Assembly: GCA_002469525.1 (NCBI GenBank)
Contig: DKME01000037.1
Location: forward strand, 3,157 to 11,924
Direction: 5' to 3'
Length of the DNA: 8,768 nucleotides
DNA from: Actinobacteria bacterium UBA7422
GTDB lineage: Bacteria > Actinomycetota > Actinomycetes > S36-B12
The notes under the pieces: generated by a model
Told to the model about the DNA's origin: nothing
The model's database searches: none
The model's input: only the letters and a program-made list of their open reading frames with translations
Position numbers and translations under genes: made by a program
Shown here: piece after piece, positions 1-4,663 of the stretch
How positions within the stretch are numbered: the stretch's first letter is position 1
Layout of the letters: the number at the start of each line of letters is the position of its first letter

Positions 1-1730
1 GTTGCAGCCATTTCATCCGGGGTGTCGATTGCTTCGATCATGACGTCCAAGATGGTAAAGCGAGCGTCACGAGCTTGGGTCAGAGCGCTTTTCAACACAT
101 CGGCTGGGATGCCATCTAGCTTGGTATCCAATTGCAGCGCCGTGACAAAATTACGGGTACCTGCAACCTTGAAATCCATGTCTCCGAATGCATCTTCGGC
201 ACCAAGAATGTCGGTCAACGCCACGAACTTCTGTTCACCGTTCACAATGCCTGAAATGAGCCCCATTGCAATTCCTGCAACGGGTGCCTTGAGTGGTACC
301 CCCGCGTTGAGGAGTGACATTGTGGATGCACACACAGATCCCATTGACGTTGATCCATTTGAACCAAGCGCTTCAGATACCTGGCGAATTGCATAGGGGA
401 ATTCATCGCGGCTTGGGAGTACTGGAATCAGCGCGCGTTCAGCAAGTGCCCCATGACCAATTTCCCGCCGCTTGGGTGAACCAACACGACCAGTCTCACC
501 CGTTGAATATGGCGGGAAGTTGTAGTTGTGCATGTAGCGTTTGCGACTTTCAGGGTTGAGAGTGTCAAGCTGTTGTTCCATGCGTAGCATGTTCAAGGTT
601 GTGATTCCAAGAATTTGCGTTTCACCGCGCTCGAAAAGTGCCGAGCCGTGCACTCGGGGAATGACATCAACTTCCGCGGACAAGGTGCGAATATCTGCCA
701 GTCCGCGACCGTCTATCCGGACACCATCGGTGAGCACTCTCTGACGAACTGAATTCTTCGTTACAGAGCGAAGTGCAGCGCTGAGCTCCTTCTCTCGACC
801 TTCAAATTCTGCCCCCAACGCAGCCATGACGTCGGCCTTGATTTCGTCGAGTCGATCTTCACGCTCGGCCTTTGAGAGGATTGTGAGTGCGGCCGAGACA
901 GGCTCTCCCGCAATCTTTTCTACGGCGTCGTATGCATCATCTTGGTACTCCAAGAAAACTGGGAAGTCAGCAATCGGCTTCGCCGCGGCGTTGGCCAATT
1001 CAATTTGAGCTTCGCACAGCACCTTAATAAACTTCTTTGAAGCGTCCAGGCCCTGTGCCACGACCTCTTCGGTGGGAGCTGTGGCTCCACCAGCAACCAA
1101 ATCAATGGTTTGCGCTGAAGCTTCTGCTTCGACCATCATGATTGCGACATCGTCGCCTGCTATCCGACCAGCGACAACCATGTCAAAGACTGCTTCTTCG
1201 AGTTGTTCGTGGGTGGGAAATGCGACCCATTGTCCGCCAATAAGTGCGACACGAACGCCGCCGATCGGACCGGTAAAAGGTAAACCGCTCAGCTGCGTTG
1301 AAGCTGACGCAGCGTTAATTGCAAGTACGTCGTAGAGATCCTTAGGGTTCAAGGACATGACAGTGACAACAACCTGCACCTCGTTGCGCAGGCCTTTTTT
1401 GAATGTCGGGCGAAGTGGGCGGTCAATAAGTCGGCAGGTAAGAATTGCGTCCTCGCTTGGGCGCCCTTCACGGCGAAAAAATGAACCGGGGATGCGGCCG
1501 ACGGAATACATGCGTTCTTCAACATCGACGGTGAGCGGGAAGAAATCAAATTGATCCTTGGGATGCTTGCCTGCAGTTGTGGCGCTGAGCAACATGGTGT
1601 CTTCGTCCATGTACGCGCACACCGAGCCTGCGGCTTGTCGTGCGAAACGTCCTGTTTCGAATCGGATGTTTCTCGTTCCAAATGAACCGTTGTCAATAAC
1701 GGCACTTGCAGAAGTAATATTTGCTTGCAT
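1..1730 (-). CDS. pnp: Polyribonucleotide nucleotidyltransferase (PNPase), 3'-truncated by window edge
   Basis: PNPase degrades RNA 3' to 5' by phosphorolysis and can add tails; it is a trimer and a degradosome-type component. The gene opens with ATG at 1730 and stays open for 576 codons to the left edge, with no stop. The visible part covers the first RNase PH domain (SFFRREGRPSEDAIL, then CRLIDRPLRP), the all-helical linker domain, and the second RNase PH domain: ERGETQ at 367-372, GSPKRREIGHG at 417-427, SNGSTSM at 457-463, and the catalytic DILGAEDAFGDMDFK segment with D513, D519 and K521 conserved. FVTALQLDTKLDGIP near the end is typical of the actinobacterial form, once annotated gpsI. 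The KH and S1 RNA-binding domains, roughly 150-170 residues, lie outside. No frameshift is seen. Confidence 0.97.
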   Translation of the reverse strand, partial: MQANITSASAVIDNGSFGTRNIRFETGRFARQAAGSVCAYMDEDTMLLSATTAGKHPKDQFDFFPLTVDVEERMYSVGRIPGSFFRREGRPSEDAILTCRLIDRPLRPTFKKGLRNEVQVVVTVMSLNPKDLYDVLAINAASASTQLSGLPFTGPIGGVRVALIGGQWVAFPTHEQLEEAVFDMVVAGRIAGDDVAIMMVEAEASAQTIDLVAGGATAPTEEVVAQGLDASKKFIKVLCEAQIELANAAAKPIADFPVFLEYQDDAYDAVEKIAGEPVSAALTILSKAEREDRLDEIKADVMAALGAEFEGREKELSAALRSVTKNSVRQRVLTDGVRIDGRGLADIRTLSAEVDVIPRVHGSALFERGETQILGITTLNMLRMEQQLDTLNPESRKRYMHNYNFPPYSTGETGRVGSPKRREIGHGALAERALIPVLPSRDEFPYAIRQVSEALGSNGSTSMGSVCASTMSLLNAGVPLKAPVAGIAMGLISGIVNGEQKFVALTDILGAEDAFGDMDFKVAGTRNFVTALQLDTKLDGIPADVLKSALTQARDARFTILDVMIEAIDTPDEMAA

Positions 1731-1737
1731 GCGATGT

Positions 1738-1743
1738 CTCCTT
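1738..1743 (-). promoter_or_regulatory. pnp Shine-Dalgarno
   Basis: AAGGAG, separated by 7 nt from the ATG at 1730, fixes the pnp start. It lies just outside the long-range leader stem. Confidence 0.8.
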
Positions 1744-1752
1744 ATTTTTGTG

Positions 1753-1863
1753 AGACACTTTTGCACTGCCGCCATGTTCGGCGGTCTTCGATCGAGATCC
1801 GCGGGTCTCTTCACCCGAAAATCACTACCGAGGACCGACATCCGCGGTGCACCTAAAGTGTCT
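1753..1863 (-). promoter_or_regulatory. Structured pnp 5' leader: long-range stem enclosing two hairpins
   Basis: Plus-strand AGACACTTT (1753-1761) pairs perfectly with AAAGTGTCT (1855-1863). After a 3-nt bulge (1852-1854) the stem continues with TGCAC (1762-1766) pairing with GTGCA (1847-1851), 14 pairs in total. Inside are two hairpins: CCGCC/GGCGG (1769-1773 with 1780-1784) and CGGGT/ACCCG (1802-1806 with 1813-1817). The outer stem ends 9 nt upstream of the pnp Shine-Dalgarno. PNPase represses its own synthesis in E. coli after RNase III cuts a leader stem; a similar role here is inference. Confidence 0.5.
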
Positions 1864-1913
1864 GATTTAGTTCGATTCTTATTACTTGAGGGGATTAAAC
1901 TTAGAAGCGCGAA

Positions 1914-1942
1914 GTGGCGGTATCGACATTCAATACCGCCAC
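1914..1942 (-). terminator. rpsO-pnp intergenic hairpin (processing site or weak terminator)
   Basis: A perfect 10-bp stem: GTGGCGGTAT (plus 1914-1923) pairs with ATACCGCCAC (1933-1942) around a 9-nt loop, starting 8 nt after the rpsO stop. The minus-strand sequence after it is only mildly T-rich (TTCGCGCTTCTAAGTTT), so an efficient intrinsic terminator is unlikely. In other bacteria, hairpins in this spacer act as RNase III sites or as partial terminators that set the rpsO:pnp ratio. Which applies here cannot be told from sequence. Confidence 0.55.
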
Positions 1943-1950
1943 ACGCGAAG

Positions 1951-2220
1951 CTATCGACGCAACCCAAGCCGTTCAATGATTGAGCGGTAACGGTTAATAT
2001 CGGTTTTGGTGAGGTAGTTGAGCAAGCGTCGGCGCTGGCCAACCATGAGCAGTAGCCCACGACGACTGTGATGATCGTGCTTATGAGTCTTCAGGTGTCC
2101 CGTGAGATCTTCGATCCTGCGACTGAGCATCGCGATCTGGACTTCAGGTGAACCTGTATCCCCTGGCTTATTACCGTACTTTTCGATGATTTCTTGCTTA
2201 ACTGCACTGTCGAGCGACAT
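1951..2220 (-). CDS. rpsO: 30S ribosomal protein S15
   Basis: S15 is a primary 16S rRNA-binding protein that organises the central domain of the 30S subunit. The 89-residue product is the canonical length and aligns across the family: a KYGNKPGDTGSPEVQIA-type N-terminal segment, the HKHDHHSRRGLLLMVGQRRRLLNYL rRNA-binding helices (about 46-70) and the terminal YRSIIERLGLRR. The ATG at 2220 is preceded by GAGAGGA at a suitable distance (about 5-6 nt). A separate 5' leader of up to about 100 nt with two hairpins lies upstream, and a 10-bp hairpin lies 8 nt after the TAG stop. The rpsO-pnp pairing is conserved in many bacteria, where the two genes share transcripts that are processed in the spacer. 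Confidence 0.98.
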   Translation of the reverse strand: MSLDSAVKQEIIEKYGNKPGDTGSPEVQIAMLSRRIEDLTGHLKTHKHDHHSRRGLLLMVGQRRRLLNYLTKTDINRYRSIIERLGLRR

Positions 2221-2231
2221 GTATTCCTCTC

Positions 2232-2275
2232 GGGCGCGCCATGCCCACCGCTGATACAGATGTGAGCCTGGGCAT
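2232..2275 (-). promoter_or_regulatory. rpsO leader hairpin 2 with an alternative pairing near the ribosome-binding site
   Basis: ATGCCCA (plus 2241-2247) pairs perfectly with TGGGCAT (2269-2275), and three further pairs are possible inside. GCCC (2243-2246), part of the same arm, can instead pair with GGGC (2232-2235), which lies next to the GAGAGGA Shine-Dalgarno region (about 2225-2231) of rpsO. The two pairings exclude each other. Ribosomal protein S15 controls its own mRNA through leader structures in several phyla; that this is such a site is inference. Confidence 0.4.
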
Positions 2276-2292
2276 TGATTTCATGGACACGT

Positions 2293-2316
2293 GTGTGGAA
2301 GCGCCCGCCTCCACAC
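2293..2316 (-). promoter_or_regulatory. rpsO leader hairpin 1
   Basis: A perfect 7-bp stem: plus-strand GTGTGGA (2293-2299) pairs with TCCACAC (2310-2316) across a 10-nt GC-rich loop. No T-run follows on the minus strand, so it does not look like an intrinsic terminator. It lies between ribF and rpsO and would be in the 5' leader of an rpsO transcript. Confidence 0.5.
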
Positions 2317-2329
2317 CGTCTGAGCCTGA

Positions 2330-2338
2330 ATACTAGCA
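2330..2338 (-). promoter_or_regulatory. Possible extended -10 promoter element upstream of rpsO
   Basis: The minus strand reads TGCTAGTAT just downstream of ribF, an extended -10 pattern (TGn plus TAGTAT). There is no good -35 hexamer at the expected distance. An rpsO-proximal promoter is common in this locus in other bacteria. Transcription would begin near 2323, upstream of both rpsO leader hairpins. Confidence 0.3.
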
Positions 2339-2365
2339 GTGCTGGCATTCTTCGGGCTTTACCGC

Positions 2366-3262
2366 CTATCGACTCAAAAGATCCGCTATCGCCACCACGT
2401 CTTTTGCGATCTGGGTGAGATATCCATCCAAACTATCGAAGACCTCCTGCTCGCGAATCATTGCGACGAACTCAATATCAACGCTTACTCCGTAAAGCTC
2501 AAGATCAAGGCGATCCAGCGCATAGGCCTCGACCCGTTGTGACTTTCCTTCAAAATGTGGATTTAATCCAATTGAAATTGCCGCTGGCATCCGGTCACCG
2601 TTGGCAATGAGATAGCCCGCGTACACACCGTCTGCAGGGACAATCAGTTGGTCCTCCCACTCAAGGTTCGCAGTTGGGTATCCCAATTCGCGCCCCCTCT
2701 GGTCACCCCGAATTACTTTTCCCGAAAGAACAAAGTTTCTTCCGAGGAGGGCGGCCGCTGACTCAACTTGGCCTAGTCGCACACATTCACGGATTCTTGT
2801 TGACGACACGGTTCCATCGGAATCTAGAAGGTCAATCACGCGAACTTCAAATCCGCACTCGTAACCGTTTTCACGCAGCGTGTCTACATCTCCGCTGCCA
2901 TTTCGACCATAAATGAAGTTTTGACCTACCACGACGACTCGAGCTCCTAAACGATCACTGAGAAACTCCCGAGAAAATTCAATCGGGGTCAAATTAGCTA
3001 TCTGCGAATTAAACGTGATGACTTCCACATGCTCAACCCCGCAGTCCACGAGGAGCTGCTTGCGATGATTGATATCGCTAATCAACTTTGGCGCATGATC
3101 CGGTCGTACGACCGTGTTGGGGTGTGGATCAAATGTACATACGATTAAGGTCAAATTCAGTTGCCGTGCATACTCTTTTGCCGAGGCAATAAGTGACTGA
3201 TGGCCCAGATGCACGCCGTCAAAGATCCCAATACAAATTAGCGAACCCGATGCACTCACCAC
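2366..3262 (-). CDS. ribF: Bifunctional riboflavin kinase / FAD synthetase RibF
   Basis: RibF phosphorylates riboflavin to FMN and adenylylates FMN to FAD. The 298 residues hold an N-terminal nucleotidyltransferase module with FDGVHLGH (14-21), TFDPHP (43-48), VGQNFIYGRNGSGD (112-125) and SSTRIR (153-158). A C-terminal riboflavin-kinase module follows, with GYPTANL (194-200), GVYAGYL (212-218) and VEAY, where E245 is the likely catalytic base. Two tandem GTG codons can start it: 3262 (7-nt overlap with truB) or 3259 (GTGA, the classical 4-nt overlap). An in-frame TAG just upstream (3271-3269) prevents any earlier start. The N-terminus is therefore roughly a dozen residues shorter than many actinobacterial RibFs, which start with an MQ-W-RG-like segment. 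No Shine-Dalgarno is apparent, so coupling to truB is inferred. A 145-nt gap precedes rpsO. Confidence 0.96.
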   Translation of the reverse strand: MVSASGSLICIGIFDGVHLGHQSLIASAKEYARQLNLTLIVCTFDPHPNTVVRPDHAPKLISDINHRKQLLVDCGVEHVEVITFNSQIANLTPIEFSREFLSDRLGARVVVVGQNFIYGRNGSGDVDTLRENGYECGFEVRVIDLLDSDGTVSSTRIRECVRLGQVESAAALLGRNFVLSGKVIRGDQRGRELGYPTANLEWEDQLIVPADGVYAGYLIANGDRMPAAISIGLNPHFEGKSQRVEAYALDRLDLELYGVSVDIEFVAMIREQEVFDSLDGYLTQIAKDVVAIADLLSR

Positions 3263-4197
3263 TGCAGGCTACTGGGTGGTTTCACGTCATTAGGAAAGAC
3301 AGCCAAGTAGGCGCACCGCCCTTCTTTCTTCTCAGCGACTGCCGCGAGTTCACCATTGTGGTCAATCAAGGCAATAATCGGATCGATTAAGTCCTCTGGC
3401 CAAGTTAGTCGTTGCCCCCAGCGAACAGCCAAGGAATCAGCTTGGTTGAGTGAACGACAAGGCCAAATTCCACGTGCAACCTGCTCAAGGGAAATCGCAG
3501 CACTCCACGGATCTAAGGATTCTTCAAGAGTTTCCAAACCAACGGCATCTTCACACGAAAATTGACCAATGGACGTTCGCTGCAAATGCGTAAGGTGACC
3601 GCCCACTGACAGTGCATCGCCAAGGTCACGCGCGATCGCGCGAATGTATGTACCCGAAGAAACGTTGGCGACCACCTCAATGTCCAGGAAGTCACCTACC
3701 TGATCTGTATTCACCACCTCGAGGCTAAATATTGTGACAGCTCGTTTAGGAATTTCGACCGTCTGCCCATCACGGACACGTGCATGGGCACGACGACCGT
3801 CGATCTTAATGGCGCTCACCGCGCTTGGACGCTGCATTATCTCACCGCGCATACGGCCAAGAACGACATTCACGTCTTCCATAGAAATATTCCGCGCGGG
3901 GGTCAATGCTCCCAGTTGCCCTTCACGATCATCGGTTGAACTGGAGGCACCCAAACGAATGGTCGCACGATACGACTTATGAGCGCCAGATATATGTCCC
4001 AAGATTCTGGTTCCTGCATTGATCCCCAGGATTAAGACGCCCGTTGCCATTGGATCAAGTGTTCCTGCATGCCCAACCTTGCGGGTGTTGAAAACTCGAC
4101 GCACCCGCGCGACAACGTCATGTGAGGTTATTCCTGCCGGTTTATCAACAATCACCACTCCTGCAGGTGGCGCAACTGACTGGGTACCTGTCTGCAT
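3256..4197 (-). CDS. truB: tRNA pseudouridine(55) synthase TruB
   Basis: TruB converts U55 in the T-loop of elongator tRNAs to pseudouridine. The protein is 313 residues, normal for the family. VVIVDKPAGITSHDVVARVRR (about 14-34) leads into GHAGTLDPMATGVL (42-55), with the catalytic Asp at 48. KSYRATIRLGASSSTDDREG (about 73-92) follows, then the Gln-Arg-Pro-Ser-Ala-Val-Ser-Ala-Ile-Lys substrate-binding segment (about 121-130), VSSGTYIRAIARDLG, and a C-terminal domain (about 230-313) resembling the actinobacterial TruB C-terminal domain. The ATG at 4197 has only a weak AGG-type Shine-Dalgarno; GTG codons at residues 8 or 14 are alternatives but less likely. The TGA stop overlaps the ribF start, implying translational coupling. 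TruB and S15 in one operon both act on translation components. Confidence 0.97.
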   Translation of the reverse strand: MQTGTQSVAPPAGVVIVDKPAGITSHDVVARVRRVFNTRKVGHAGTLDPMATGVLILGINAGTRILGHISGAHKSYRATIRLGASSSTDDREGQLGALTPARNISMEDVNVVLGRMRGEIMQRPSAVSAIKIDGRRAHARVRDGQTVEIPKRAVTIFSLEVVNTDQVGDFLDIEVVANVSSGTYIRAIARDLGDALSVGGHLTHLQRTSIGQFSCEDAVGLETLEESLDPWSAAISLEQVARGIWPCRSLNQADSLAVRWGQRLTWPEDLIDPIIALIDHNGELAAVAEKKEGRCAYLAVFPNDVKPPSSLQW

Positions 4198-4221
4198 AAA
4201 AAGCCTAGGGAGCCTAGAGGG

Positions 4222-4647
4222 CTAAGAGTCTTCAGCTTCACGGTAAGGATTCACGTCACCGGCGTACTTAGCCGCCTTGGCCTGTTCGTGAACCCTGGCG
4301 TCCGACTCGGCGGCATCTTTGAGCAACTGCTCGACATGTGCTGCATTTTCGGGGATTGCATCCAAGATGAACTCAAGAGTCGGCGTAAATTTAACGCCGG
4401 TTCCCTTGCCAACCTCGGTCCGAAGCATGCCTTTACTCGAAGCCAGAGCCGCAGCCGTCGACTGTCGTTCTTCTTCTGTCCCTAACACCGTATAAAAGAC
4501 GGACGCATCACGCAGATCTGCTGTAAGTCGAACGTCTGTGATCGTGATAAACCCGAGCCGCGGATCCTTGATCCGCATTTCTAAAGTTTGCGCCACAATG
4601 ACTTTAATTCGATCTGCCAATTTCCGCGCACGTGCTTCATTGCCCAT
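4222..4647 (-). CDS. rbfA: 30S ribosome-binding factor RbfA
   Basis: RbfA is a cold-shock-associated assembly factor that binds immature 30S subunits near the 5' end of 16S rRNA and helps late maturation. The protein is 141 residues, within the usual 120-150. It starts NEARARKLADRIKVIVAQTLE, followed by IKDPRLGFITITDVRLTADLRDA and FYTVLG, which is the KH-like fold core of the family. The middle has GMLRTEVGKGTGVKFTPTLEF, and the tail is acidic and charged (NPYREAEDS). The frame is open upstream to 4782, but that extension is out of frame within infB and lacks family similarity. The ATG at 4647 with AAGGAG gives the conserved N-terminus. The next gene, truB, begins 24 nt after the TAG stop. 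The DHH phosphoesterase that often follows rbfA in actinobacteria is missing. Confidence 0.95.
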   Translation of the reverse strand: MGNEARARKLADRIKVIVAQTLEMRIKDPRLGFITITDVRLTADLRDASVFYTVLGTEEERQSTAAALASSKGMLRTEVGKGTGVKFTPTLEFILDAIPENAAHVEQLLKDAAESDARVHEQAKAAKYAGDVNPYREAEDS

Positions 4648-4654
4648 GACAATT

Positions 4655-4660
4655 CTCCTT
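4655..4660 (-). promoter_or_regulatory. rbfA Shine-Dalgarno that fixes the start at 4647
   Basis: AAGGAG is followed by a 7-nt spacer and ATG at 4647. It lies entirely in the infB-rbfA gap and rules for the internal ATG against the longer open frame that begins inside infB. Confidence 0.85.
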
Positions 4661-4663
4661 GGA

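Noticed and set aside
22..396. Plus-strand 124-codon open frame at the left end
   Set aside because: It is antisense to the second RNase PH domain of pnp, whose catalytic motifs are intact on the minus strand.
1908..1950. CGCGAAG direct repeats (1908-1914 and 1944-1950) flanking the rpsO-pnp hairpin, like a target-site duplication of a small mobile element
   Set aside because: Only 7 bp, partly overlapping the stem, and the enclosed 29 nt is a simple hairpin with no known element features.
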